Below, in pieces: positions 25,387 through 33,240 of a DNA stretch of 64,000 nucleotides (the stretch's first letter is position 1; each line of letters starts with the position of its first letter). The stretch covers positions 2,914,001 to 2,978,000 of the forward strand of contig NZ_CP093300.1 in NCBI RefSeq assembly GCF_022812285.1, given 5' to 3'. Made by a program: the position numbers and the translations under genes. The notes beneath the pieces are model-generated. The model had not been told where the DNA came from. It searched no databases and was given only the letters and a program-made list of their open reading frames with translations. The stretch comes from Alkalihalobacillus sp. LMS39 (GTDB taxonomy: Bacteria > Bacillota > Bacilli > Bacillales > Bacillaceae_F).

Positions 25387-25542
25387 TTATGCTAAATGAT
25401 TTCCCACCAACGGGGAGCATATCAGCTTCTTCATGCCTTTATAACATGCGAGTGATACTGCGATTTGCGGTTTTGTATCTCTCAAGTAAACCTTTAATAA
25501 AAGAATATAGGGTTTCCATAAAAAAAGACTGATGCCGCTTCT
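25387..25542 (-). CDS. Small ORF directly under the cobalamin riboswitch
   Basis: A GGGAGGAAAGA site precedes ATG (25542), giving 51 residues starting MRSGISLFLWKPYILLLKVY; it ends at 25387. The RBS can pair with TTTCCT, the 3' edge of the riboswitch P1 stem. The sequence is not recognised. An overlapping frame (ATG near 25516) also reads METLYSFIKGLLERYK, so this may be the decayed start of a larger B12-related gene. Only a working call. Confidence 0.35.
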   Translation of the reverse strand, partial: RSGISLFLWKPYILLLKVYLRDTKPQIAVSLACYKGMKKLICSPLVGNHLA

Positions 25543-25568
25543 CATTCTTTCCTCCCGACGAACAGAAA

Positions 25569-25707
25569 CTAAGGAAATATAGGCAGGTCTCCAGACTCGT
25601 GCATCGTCCTCCATGCCCCCTTCCCATACTTAAGAACGTACAATGGTTTTCATTCATGTCGTCAGCACTTACAGCTGCGGGGACAGTTCTGGATTATCAC
25701 CTTAGCT
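25569..25707 (-). promoter_or_regulatory. Cobalamin (B12) riboswitch
   Basis: The minus strand shows, in order, GGTGATAATCCAGAACTG, CCCCGCAGCTGTAAGTGCTG, a variable arm, GGGAAGG, GACGATGCACGAGTC and the B12 box TGGAGACCTGCC. These are the conserved core blocks of the cobalamin aptamer. P1 closes as CTAAGG/CCTTAG (25700-25705 with 25569-25574). No vitamin B12 transport or metE-type gene follows; the next transcribed sequence is a 51-codon ORF. Confidence 0.9.
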
Positions 25708-25801
25708 TTATTCATTTTTAATGATAATGTGATTGTTTTTTTCTAAAACTTCTTTTTTGTATAATATAAAGAACAAAATAAACCAAAGAATGGAGTCTCT
25801 G

Positions 25802-26281
25802 ATGAATATCTTTGTTATTTCCGATACGCATATCCCAAAAAAAGCAAAACAATTACCGGAAGCATTTATATCCCGTATTGATGAAGCCGATCTCATTATC
25901 CATGCTGGGGACTGGCAAACAATGGACGTTTATACTACCTTACAAAAATATTGCTCTGTCAAAGGAGTCATTGGAAATGTGGATGGATCAGACATGCACG
26001 AACATTTTAACGAAACATTAACAATCCATATCAACGGTTTCACCATTGGTGTCGTACATGGGCACGGAAAAAAAGGGACAACCGAACAAAGAGCCATCAA
26101 TGCTTTTCGAGACGAACATGTGGATTGCATTATTTTCGGACACTCCCACATCCCAGTACAAAAAAAGCTCGACAATATCCTTTTATTTAATCCTGGCTCA
26201 TTAACAGATAAACGAAGACAACGACAATATTCCTATGGAATTCTTACTGTCAATGAAAAGATAGAAGCGACACATTTTTGA
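25802..26281 (+). CDS. YfcE/MJ0936-family metallophosphoesterase
   Basis: 159 residues. Metal-ligand motifs run in order: SDTHIP (residues 7-12), HAGDW, GNVDG, VHGHGK and FGHSHIP, the complete calcineurin-like set of small phosphodiesterases. It hydrolyses phosphodiester bonds with Mn or similar metal; the natural substrate is unknown. The ATG follows GGAG by seven bases. TATAAT near 25760 with a weak -35 is the likely promoter. Confidence 0.88.
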   Translation: MNIFVISDTHIPKKAKQLPEAFISRIDEADLIIHAGDWQTMDVYTTLQKYCSVKGVIGNVDGSDMHEHFNETLTIHINGFTIGVVHGHGKKGTTEQRAINAFRDEHVDCIIFGHSHIPVQKKLDNILLFNPGSLTDKRRQRQYSYGILTVNEKIEATHF

Positions 26282-26284
26282 TAA

Positions 26285-26420
26285 ATAAGAAAAACGAGGA
26301 GCTTCTTTTCTTACAAGCGAAGTGCGGACCCCTGCCCGCTTTTGACAGTAAACCACAAGTGCTCTTCTTGAAATAGCCTTCAAAGCTTCACTGCTATACC
26401 CAAATATTCTACTTTCATAT
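26285..26420 (-). repeat. Dispersed element, copy A (diverged, with insertion)
   Basis: Shares AAGAAAAACG...GCTTCTTTTCTT...AAGCGAAGTGCG at one end and TTCAAAGCTTCACTGCTATACC at the other with copies at 29828, 51019 and 51801, but carries about 30 extra bases in the middle. It abuts the pssA terminator. Confidence 0.7.
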
Positions 26421-26423
26421 AAA

Positions 26424-26452
26424 TAAAAAAGCCCGAATCGGACTTTTTTTAT
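26424..26452 (-). terminator. pssA terminator
   Basis: AAAAAGcCCGA / TCGGaCTTTTT hairpin overlapping the pssA stop region; T-run on both strands. Confidence 0.75.
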
Positions 26453-27150
26453 TCAACATGCTTTTTATTTTTCCCTTTAATAAATCGATACGCGACAAAA
26501 GCAACATATAATGGCGCTGCGATGTAGATCAAATATGGAAATTGACTATACGTCCCTTTAAAAATAACATATAACAAACAACCTAAAAACAGCGTAATGA
26601 TTGTGCCATACTTTGGTAAAGGTACTTCCTTTAAACTCGGAATTCTAAGTTTACTTACCATCAAAAAACAAAGAGCAGTAAAAATAACGGTTGTTACTAT
26701 TTGAGGAATCCAATAGCCAAATAACGTTAATAAAGCTAAAATCCCGCCAGCCGCTGTAATCGGAACACCTGTAAAATAATGTTTCGATGCTGTTTTTGTA
26801 CTAATATTAAACCGCGCAAGTCGATAAGCACCGAATAACGGAAATAATCCTGCTACAATAAAACCTAGATTACCAAACTGATGAAAATACGTATAATACA
26901 CTAAAAAAGAAGGCGCAATTCCAAACGTTACAATATCAGCAAGCGAGTCTAATTCTTTCCCTAGTTCAGAATCAGCATGTAGCATTCTTGCTAACCTTCC
27001 ATCCATACTGTCTAACATCATGCCTATTAAAATTAAAATTGCAGCATTATTATATTGACCACTAGCCGCAAACCCTATCGATAAAAAACCACAATATAAA
27101 TTCCCTAACGTGAACATGTTGGGAATGCTTTTTGTCAATCTTAATCTCAT
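26449..27150 (-). CDS. pssA: CDP-diacylglycerol--serine O-phosphatidyltransferase
   Basis: 233-residue membrane protein with the CDP-alcohol phosphotransferase motif D-G-x2-A-R-x8-G-x3-D-x3-D (DGRLAR ... GKELDSLAD, residues about 50-74). The opening IPNMFTLGNLYCGF is typical of Gram-positive PssA. It makes phosphatidylserine, the precursor of phosphatidylethanolamine. No psd gene is next to it. Diverges from the chemoreceptor gene. Confidence 0.9.
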   Translation of the reverse strand: MRLRLTKSIPNMFTLGNLYCGFLSIGFAASGQYNNAAILILIGMMLDSMDGRLARMLHADSELGKELDSLADIVTFGIAPSFLVYYTYFHQFGNLGFIVAGLFPLFGAYRLARFNISTKTASKHYFTGVPITAAGGILALLTLFGYWIPQIVTTVIFTALCFLMVSKLRIPSLKEVPLPKYGTIITLFLGCLLYVIFKGTYSQFPYLIYIAAPLYVAFVAYRFIKGKNKKHVE

Positions 27151-27309
27151 ATGTTGTAATCACACTCCGTGTCATTCATTTTTTACTTTAACCCTAAAAA
27201 ATATGTAGTGATTTTCATTACAGTTTATCATTTTTTCTCACGTTTAAATAGTAAGTTCTAGAAAAAAATGGACAAGTTTTTCAATAATGGTGCTTTTTTA
27301 TAAGAAAAA

Positions 27310-27326
27310 GGTCGAAAAAAGTCGAA
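27310..27326 (+). promoter_or_regulatory. Tandem Spo0A-box-like sites
   Basis: GGTCGAA and AGTCGAA separated by AAA, i.e. 10-bp phased copies resembling the 0A box TGTCGAA, about 70 bp before the chemoreceptor start. Both miss the first T, so regulation by Spo0A is only a possibility. Confidence 0.35.
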
Positions 27327-27397
27327 AATAGTGATATACGACTCCTCGTGAATGCGTTACAATAGTTTTAAATAAAAACTTTTAAGGGGATATGAAT

Positions 27398-29071
27398 ATG
27401 AAGATGTTCCGTAATCTTTCTGTTAAATGGAAATTATCTATTGGGTTTGCCCTCGTCATCTCCATCTTTTTACTTGTCTTTGCGTTTGTCCTTGTCCAAT
27501 TTAATCAAGTAGAAAAAGATTTACAGCAAGTGCAACAAACAGGTCAAAGTGCTGTTACGGTATCTGAAATTGGCTCTCAGTTCCGTTCGAAATATATACA
27601 AGTCTCCGACTTTTTAATTGGTCGTGATTACAGGCAAGAGGTGTATGATGACCGGGATAGACAACTTATCACATTATTAGAAGAAGTTGAATCCAAAATG
27701 ACAACAGAAGAAATGAAACAACTTCATCGCGAAATTATAGAAAATAATAGCATTTTTAACGAGTTAGTTACTGCCATTATTCAAACAAACGATGAGCAAA
27801 AGCTAGAACAACTTATACAAATTCGTCGGGAAACAAATGAACTAGTCATTCAACTCGTTCAAATATTAGAACAGCAATCTGAACAAATTAGTTTACTTGC
27901 TAATGAACAAATGAAACAAGCAAAGCTTGGTACTTCCATTGCTATGTTCGTCGCACTTTTACTAGGTGTCGCAGTTGTATTTTTCTTTAGTCGAGCAACT
28001 AGCTTGATTTTAAATACACTTACAAATACTGCTACTGAAATTAGCAATGGCAATTTGCAAGTTGAAGATATTCCTGTTCGTTCCAAGGATGAGTTTGGAA
28101 AACTAAGCACAGCCATAAATAATATGAAAGAAAATTTACGATCGATTTTAGAAAACATTTCAACTTCATCTGAATATGTTGCTGCCACATCTGAACAACT
28201 TAGTGCAAGTTCTCAGGAAACAAGTCGTGCCACTGAGGAAATTAGCTTATCGATTCAAGAAGTTGCCAATGGGTCTGATGTTCAAGTAGAAAGTTCTGAG
28301 AAAGCTAGTTTGGCTGCAGGAGACATTGCAGAACACCTCCAGCAAATTTCTGTGAATATGGAAAATGTAAATCACTCTTCATCTAATACTAGCATCGCTG
28401 CTAAAGATGGTGTTGACGTCATTAAAAAAGCATTAAAGCAAATACAACAAATTGATAGCAATACTGAGCAATCATCGAGCCAAATTAATGAGCTAGGCGA
28501 TAAATCAAAAAAAGTAGGATCAATTATTTCGTTAATTACCGGAATTGCCGAACAAACGAATTTATTAGCCTTAAATGCAGCGATTGAAGCTGCAAGAGCA
28601 GGTGAACATGGAAAAGGCTTTGCTGTTGTTGCCGATGAAGTAAGAAAGTTAGCAGAGCAAACGAGCCAATCTTCTGGAGAAATTAATCTTTTAATTGATG
28701 AAATCCAAGCTGGCATTAAAGATTCCGTACATTCTATAAATAATGTTAAAACAGCTGTCCATGACGGCATCCACTATGTAGACCAAGCGAGTGTTACCTT
28801 TTCTGATATTGTCAATGCCGTCGAAAATGTTACAACTCAAGTTCATGAAATCGCAACAGCCATCGACACGATTAATTCACAAGCGTCAACAATGGTTAAT
28901 CATATAAATCAAACAAACGAAGTAGCGAAAGAGGCGCAAAGCTATTCGCAAAATGTAGCCGCCTCGTCTGAAGAACAATCTGCTTCCATGGTGGAAATCA
29001 CTTCTTCTGCTCAAAGCCTTGCCAAAATGGCGGAAGAACTTCAAGATGTTGTGCAACGTTTTAAACTGTAG
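27398..29071 (+). CDS. Methyl-accepting chemotaxis protein
   Basis: 557 residues: TM1 (about 13-35), an extracytoplasmic helical sensor of about 150 residues (4HB type), TM2 (about 180-202), HAMP, and a long coiled signalling domain with the hairpin tip [21 protein letters not shown] and [15 protein letters not shown]. Ligand unknown. The ATG at 27398 is seven bases after AGGGGA; the ATG at 27392 is too close. Monocistronic. Confidence 0.92.
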   Translation: MKMFRNLSVKWKLSIGFALVISIFLLVFAFVLVQFNQVEKDLQQVQQTGQSAVTVSEIGSQFRSKYIQVSDFLIGRDYRQEVYDDRDRQLITLLEEVESKMTTEEMKQLHREIIENNSIFNELVTAIIQTNDEQKLEQLIQIRRETNELVIQLVQILEQQSEQISLLANEQMKQAKLGTSIAMFVALLLGVAVVFFFSRATSLILNTLTNTATEISNGNLQVEDIPVRSKDEFGKLSTAINNMKENLRSILENISTSSEYVAATSEQLSASSQETSRATEEISLSIQEVANGSDVQVESSEKASLAAGDIAEHLQQISVNMENVNHSSSNTSIAAKDGVDVIKKALKQIQQIDSNTEQSSSQINELGDKSKKVGSIISLITGIAEQTNLLALNAAIEAARAGEHGKGFAVVADEVRKLAEQTSQSSGEINLLIDEIQAGIKDSVHSINNVKTAVHDGIHYVDQASVTFSDIVNAVENVTTQVHEIATAIDTINSQASTMVNHINQTNEVAKEAQSYSQNVAASSEEQSASMVEITSSAQSLAKMAEELQDVVQRFKL

Positions 29072-29096
29072 AAAATGAAAAGCAAAAAGATATCCA

Positions 29097-29126
29097 AAAG
29101 CACCGCATATTGCGGTGCTTTTTTTG
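29097..29126 (+). terminator. Chemoreceptor terminator
   Basis: AAGCACCGCA-ta-TTGCGGTGCTT followed by a T-run; strong rho-independent form. Confidence 0.92.
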
Positions 29127-29193
29127 TTTTCATTAATACATAATCTAGTGAGGTTTGTTATGAACAGGGGTCACCGATAGTCCAACAGCAAGT

Positions 29194-29718
29194 TTATTCA
29201 TAACCACCTTCGGATGGAGGCAGTTCTTTATACTCATCCTTACTTTTGACAATTCTAAATACATCATTTCTCAACTCAATGAATTGAGTTACATCATTTG
29301 TCGGTTCACAATATGCCCCTGAAATGAAATGAGTAATTGTTTGACCATTCATACTAATATTCCATTCATCATCTTCGTGAGGCTCTACCGCACAATTTGT
29401 TTCTGGAATTAATTGTTTAGGACTTAATATGTTAATGTCTTTCATTTTCTGATAGATGATCTCCATTTCTTCAGCTGTGAGGGTTAGATTTATAGTCGCT
29501 GACCCATTTTCTATTAAATCCTTTGTTACTGTATCTTCAAATGTATTTATCTCATTCCCTTTATTCACACCAAACTTAACAGAAAAATTAAAATCATGTG
29601 GCACATCATTTGGCATGCTTTCTATATTGGATTCAACTGCATTTGACTGTAAATCGCCTCCACAACCAGAAACTAAAAGAGCAAATATAATTAATATAAA
29701 TAATGATCGTTTACCCAT
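29194..29718 (-). CDS. Small lipoprotein of unknown function
   Basis: 174 residues with an N-terminal signal peptide and lipobox LVSGCG (Cys about 19). The mature part has TVTKDLIENGSATINLTLTA and EWNISMNGQTITH, suggesting a beta-rich extracellular domain; two Cys (CAV, YCEP) may pair. Not assigned to a family. A standalone gene; the product probably sits on the outer membrane face. Confidence 0.7.
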   Translation of the reverse strand: MGKRSLFILIIFALLVSGCGGDLQSNAVESNIESMPNDVPHDFNFSVKFGVNKGNEINTFEDTVTKDLIENGSATINLTLTAEEMEIIYQKMKDINILSPKQLIPETNCAVEPHEDDEWNISMNGQTITHFISGAYCEPTNDVTQFIELRNDVFRIVKSKDEYKELPPSEGGYE

Positions 29719-29827
29719 TGTATCCCCCTATGCCTTGTTTAGCTTAAGTAAAGTTGGTCACAAGCTTTACTATATATTAACATAAATATCCATTATGTTT
29801 GACTAATAATTCAAAATGGTTGTTAAT

Positions 29828-29942
29828 AATAAGAAAAACGCGGGAGCGTCTTTTCTTTCCAAGCGAGGTGAGCAGCCTTCGCTCTTCTAGAATAAGCTTT
29901 CAACGCTTCACTGCTAGACCAAAATTTTTAGCTTTCTTCTCT
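29828..29942 (-). repeat. Dispersed element, copy B
   Basis: Near full-length copy: AAGAAAAACGCGGGAGCGTC..., hairpin AGCGAGG/CCTTCGCT, AGAATAAGCTTTCAACGCTTC, CTGCTAGACC. It ends just before the rhodanese terminator. A GU pair replaces an AU in the hairpin compared with copy D. Confidence 0.75.
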
Positions 29943-29944
29943 AG

Positions 29945-29976
29945 CAAAAAAGAGTGACCACGTCACTCTTTTTTCA
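29945..29976 (-). terminator. Rhodanese terminator
   Basis: AAAAAAGAGTGA-ccacg-TCACTCTTTTTT, perfect stem with T-runs both ways, 65 bases after the rhodanese stop. Confidence 0.9.
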
Positions 29977-30040
29977 TTTCCATATAATGTTGGTGTTAGG
30001 TTGCAGAACCCGTTATCATTTCGAAGTCTTCTTTTTTCTT

Positions 30041-30433
30041 TTATTGCTCAACTTCAAACCCAGCTTCTTTCCATGCCTTTGTTCCACCTTCAATGAAATG
30101 AACATCTGTGAAACCCATTTCTTTTAACAAATATGCACCTAATGTCGCTTGACCTCCTGCCCCGCAAGTCACAATGACCGGACGAGAGCGGTCAGCTAAA
30201 TCAGGATCGCGAAGATGGTCAGGTACTTCAAGGTCAGCACGAATCGGAAGCATACCTAATGAAATGTTTTTACTACTTGGAATCAAACCGCATGCTCCAG
30301 CATCTGTAGCATCTTGCACATCAATGACAAGTGTATTTGGATTTTCATTCAATTTTTCACGAGCTTCTGCTGACGTGATTCCCGTCACATTTTCCCGAGC
30401 TTTTGCTAGTAATCCTTTAAACGTAAGTGCCAT
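30041..30433 (-). CDS. Single-domain rhodanese (sulfurtransferase)
   Basis: 130 residues, one rhodanese domain. Active-site Cys90 lies in VTCGAGGQATLGA; LVIDVQDATD is the typical entry strand and FTDVHFIEGGTKAW the last motif. It transfers sulfane sulfur, thiosulfate or persulfide being likely donors. Start 30433 follows AGGAGG; the upstream in-frame ATGs lack an RBS. Monocistronic. Confidence 0.88.
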   Translation of the reverse strand: MALTFKGLLAKARENVTGITSAEAREKLNENPNTLVIDVQDATDAGACGLIPSSKNISLGMLPIRADLEVPDHLRDPDLADRSRPVIVTCGAGGQATLGAYLLKEMGFTDVHFIEGGTKAWKEAGFEVEQ

Positions 30434-30529
30434 AATTTTTCCTCCTAAAATGATGAAGTAATGAGATTCACCATCCATCATACCCTTCTTGCCTATACAT
30501 ATACAACGAAGTTGCCTTTTTTATTTTGG

Positions 30530-31879
30530 TTACCCTGTAAACACTTCTTCTTCTGGATAACGTACAGCTGCTTTTTTCGGTCTAGCAAGTGTAAAGGCTA
30601 ATGTTAACGGACCAATTCTTCCAATAAACATTAATACGATAATGATTTGTTTCCCAACAGTCGATAATTCATCCGTCAACCCCATTGAAAGACCAACAGT
30701 ACCAAAAGCAGAAAACACTTCAAAGACGATCATTAGAAACGGTGCATCCTCTGTAATGACTAATAGAAATAAAGTAAATAAGATGAATAAAATACTAATC
30801 ACGATAATCGCTAGTGCTCGTATAATCGTATGCAAGCGAATAGTTCTTCCAAATGTAACCGTTTCGCTTCTACCTTTTAAAAAAGTGAGCGTTGCTAGAA
30901 TCATAACGATAAAGGTTGTGAGTTTTATTCCACTTGCTGTTGAAGCACTACCCGCTCCTATAAACATAAGAACAATAAGAATCAAAATCGACGCCGTTGT
31001 CATATTCCCTATATCAAGTGTATTAAATCCAGCCGTTCTCGGTGTGACTGCTTGAAAATAAGCTCCCCATAATTTGTCGCCTATCGCTAATGGACCAAGT
31101 GTATTCGGGTTTGAAAACTCTAACACAAAAAGGATGAGCATGACTATCACATTCATGATGAAAGTACCAATCAACATAAGCTTAGAATGGAGAGATAACG
31201 TTCGAAACCGTTTTTTATACCAGATGTCAGCCAATACTGTAAATCCAATGCCTCCTGTAATAAATAGCGCTGTAATCACAAGATTCACTACTGGATCTCC
31301 TACATAAGCAGACAAGCTATCTGACCATAAGGAAAACCCTGCATTATTAAAGGCTGAAATTGTATGGAACAAACTTTGATATAAGCCCTCTTTCCATCCG
31401 AATTCTGGAACCCAGCGGATGGAAAGAATCATAAAGGCAAGAGATTCAAGCACAAGTGTAAAAACAAGTAAAATTTTAACGAGCCGCACGAGCCCACCTA
31501 ATGATGTTTGGTTAAATGCTTCTTGGACTAAAATCCGTTGCTGAAGACCGATCTTTTTTCCTAATACCATAATAATTAATACGGCAAATGTCATAAGTCC
31601 TAATCCACCTAATTGAATTAAGATCATGATAACACTCTGCCCAAATACTGTGTAAGCTGTACCTGTGTCAACAACAACTAGACCTGTAACGGTTATCGCT
31701 GAAGTTGCTGTAAACAAGGCATCCATCCATGAAACTGGAACTGTTGATGCGAACGGAAGCTTTAGTAAAATTGTGCCAATGATGATAAAAACAAGGAAGC
31801 TAAGTGCCAAAATTTGAGGCGGACTTAAATGGATCACTTTTCCTTTTACAGAACTTGATGACACAAGCTTGGAAGGCAT
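30530..31879 (-). CDS. ktrB: Ktr potassium transporter, membrane subunit
   Basis: 449 residues with the four pore repeats of the Trk/Ktr/HKT family; filter glycines appear in SAITVTGLVVV, FNNAGFSLW, PRTAGFNTLD and FGTVGLSMG. It forms the K+ channel dimer controlled by the KtrA ring, with Na+-dependent uptake in B. subtilis. Start 31879 lies four bases after the ktrA stop; the RBS AAGGA is within the ktrA end. The pair is under c-di-AMP riboswitch control. Confidence 0.92.
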   Translation of the reverse strand: MPSKLVSSSSVKGKVIHLSPPQILALSFLVFIIIGTILLKLPFASTVPVSWMDALFTATSAITVTGLVVVDTGTAYTVFGQSVIMILIQLGGLGLMTFAVLIIMVLGKKIGLQQRILVQEAFNQTSLGGLVRLVKILLVFTLVLESLAFMILSIRWVPEFGWKEGLYQSLFHTISAFNNAGFSLWSDSLSAYVGDPVVNLVITALFITGGIGFTVLADIWYKKRFRTLSLHSKLMLIGTFIMNVIVMLILFVLEFSNPNTLGPLAIGDKLWGAYFQAVTPRTAGFNTLDIGNMTTASILILIVLMFIGAGSASTASGIKLTTFIVMILATLTFLKGRSETVTFGRTIRLHTIIRALAIIVISILFILFTLFLLVITEDAPFLMIVFEVFSAFGTVGLSMGLTDELSTVGKQIIIVLMFIGRIGPLTLAFTLARPKKAAVRYPEEEVFTG

Positions 31880-31883
31880 TATT

Positions 31884-32540
31884 TTACATTCCTTCCTCTT
31901 CAAATCGTTTTAAGTCATTTTTATGACCGATAACAATCAGAATATCATTTTTAAGAATAATATCTTCTGGGAACGGAGATACGTTTACATCTTCTCCTCT
32001 TTTTATCGCTAAAATCGTACACCCATATTTTGCACGAACATTTAAATCAATTAATGTTTTATCAGACACTTTATCAGTGGCAATGAGCTCAACAATACTA
32101 TACTCTTCAGATAAATCAATATAATCGATGATTTTTTCTGAAACTAAGTGTTGTGCCACCCTAATACCCATGTCTTTTTCGGGATGAACAATCCGGTCAG
32201 CCCCAATTTTTTCCAACACTCTTTGATGATAATAATTTTGTGCTTTTACCCACACTTGTTCAATACCAAGTTCCTTTAATAGCAGTGTACATAATATACT
32301 TGATTGAATATTATCACCAATAGCAACAACAACATGTTCAAAATTCCGAATACCAAGAGACTTTAGTGCATTTTCATCGGTTCCATTTGCGATAACAGCG
32401 TGTGTGGCATATTTAGATATTGCGTTGACTTTGTCATCATTGCTATCAATAGCGAGCACTTCATGTCCTAACTGAAATAATTCTTTACATACACTACTTC
32501 CAAATCGTCCTAATCCAATTACTGCAAATTGCTTCTTCAT
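31884..32540 (-). CDS. ktrA: Ktr potassium transporter, RCK regulatory subunit
   Basis: 218 residues: RCK_N Rossmann domain with FAVIGLGRFGSSVCKEL and acidic IDSNDDK (ATP/ADP binding), then RCK_C (EYSIVELIATDKVSDKTL to the end), which in Ktr proteins binds c-di-AMP. It gates KtrB. AAAGGAG precedes the ATG. The riboswitch upstream gives c-di-AMP control at RNA level in addition to protein level. Confidence 0.93.
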   Translation of the reverse strand: MKKQFAVIGLGRFGSSVCKELFQLGHEVLAIDSNDDKVNAISKYATHAVIANGTDENALKSLGIRNFEHVVVAIGDNIQSSILCTLLLKELGIEQVWVKAQNYYHQRVLEKIGADRIVHPEKDMGIRVAQHLVSEKIIDYIDLSEEYSIVELIATDKVSDKTLIDLNVRAKYGCTILAIKRGEDVNVSPFPEDIILKNDILIVIGHKNDLKRFEEEGM

Positions 32541-32573
32541 TTTTTCTCCATTCTCCTTTTTCCTAAAAACACC

Positions 32574-32605
32574 ATAAAAAGACCATCACAAATAAAATGG
32601 TCTTT
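32574..32605 (-). terminator. Riboswitch-controlled terminator before ktrA
   Basis: Minus strand AAAGACCAT ... ATGGTCTTTTT. Its 5' arm also belongs to an alternative hairpin GGTCTTAGGA/TCCTAAAGACC (32599-32621), so the two structures exclude each other. Confidence 0.88.
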
Positions 32606-32612
32606 AGGAAAT

Positions 32613-32783
32613 CCTAAGACCTTTCTCTCTTAAAAAAGGTGCAACGCTTACGAGGTTAGCTGTCGGATTAGGGATTGAGAGTATCCCCTCTTATTTTAAT
32701 AAGATTCACCCCAAGACAGATTTTACTCTGTCAATAAATGGTTTCCCCGCTCTACTGATTCAGCGATTAAAAGGTGTCTAGGT
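32613..32783 (-). promoter_or_regulatory. c-di-AMP (ydaO-yuaA) riboswitch controlling ktrAB
   Basis: Conserved blocks on the minus strand: AATCGCTGAATC, GCGGGGAAACC, TTGGGGTGAATC, GGATACTCTCAATCC, CCGACAGCTAACCTCGTAAGCG. These match the ydaO-type aptamer. The 3' P1 strand GGTCTTAGG pairs with CCTAGAC (about 32776-32783) when ligand is bound, releasing AAAGACC for the terminator, an OFF switch at high c-di-AMP. Confidence 0.93.
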
Positions 32784-32807
32784 ATTATTTATTTTCTAAT
32801 GAATCAT

Positions 32808-32836
32808 AATTTACTCCTCTTATCGGATAATGTCAA
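32808..32836 (-). promoter_or_regulatory. ktrAB promoter
   Basis: TTGACA (32831-32836), 17-base spacer, TAAATT (32808-32813) on the minus strand, about 20 bases before the aptamer begins. Confidence 0.75.
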
Positions 32837-32945
32837 TAGAGTTTACAATTATTTCATTTTAACATCTTGTTCCTCCTACAGTCCCATTCATAACAATACC
32901 CAACAGGGGAAAGGATAAAGGAAGAGTAAAAAAAGAGGTGATATG

Positions 32946-33164
32946 ATGAAAAGGTATTGGTTAGTAACAGAAGGTGGCCAGTGTGCGGTATATGATTCTG
33001 AAGAAAAAACAATTACAGAGTGGGTCGATGTCGAACGCAATACAAACCCAACCGAACTTATTTTTCAATTAAGAAATAAGCTTGAGCGACATGATGAGGA
33101 AATTGGTGACATTGAAGATGAAAACGGAAATCCAGTCATTGAAGTATTAGGATATTCGGATTAA
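32946..33164 (+). CDS. Small acidic protein of unknown function
   Basis: 72 residues, MKRYWLVTEGGQCAVYDSEE ... EIGDIEDENGNPVIEVLGYSD. GAGGTGAT precedes the ATG with good spacing, and an ATG three bases earlier is possible. No signal peptide or membrane segment. I do not recognise a family. It is alone, divergent from ktrA, and convergent with the CBS-domain gene. Confidence 0.65.
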   Translation: MKRYWLVTEGGQCAVYDSEEKTITEWVDVERNTNPTELIFQLRNKLERHDEEIGDIEDENGNPVIEVLGYSD

Positions 33165-33187
33165 CAAAAGAACAACATAATGGTCAA

Positions 33188-33240
33188 AATGAAGAGGCCT
33201 CCATACGATTCATTTTTATGGAAGACCCTCTTCTTTTACT
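33188..33240. terminator. Terminator between small gene and CBS-domain gene
   Basis: GAAGAGG-cCTCCATA / TATGGAAGa-CCTCTTC imperfect stem with T-rich flank; convergent genes on both sides can use it. Confidence 0.7.

Noticed and set aside
25439-25657. Minus-strand 72-codon ORF through the cobalamin riboswitch
   Set aside because: It runs through conserved aptamer bases; the RNA explains that sequence. Only its last part could be a gene remnant.
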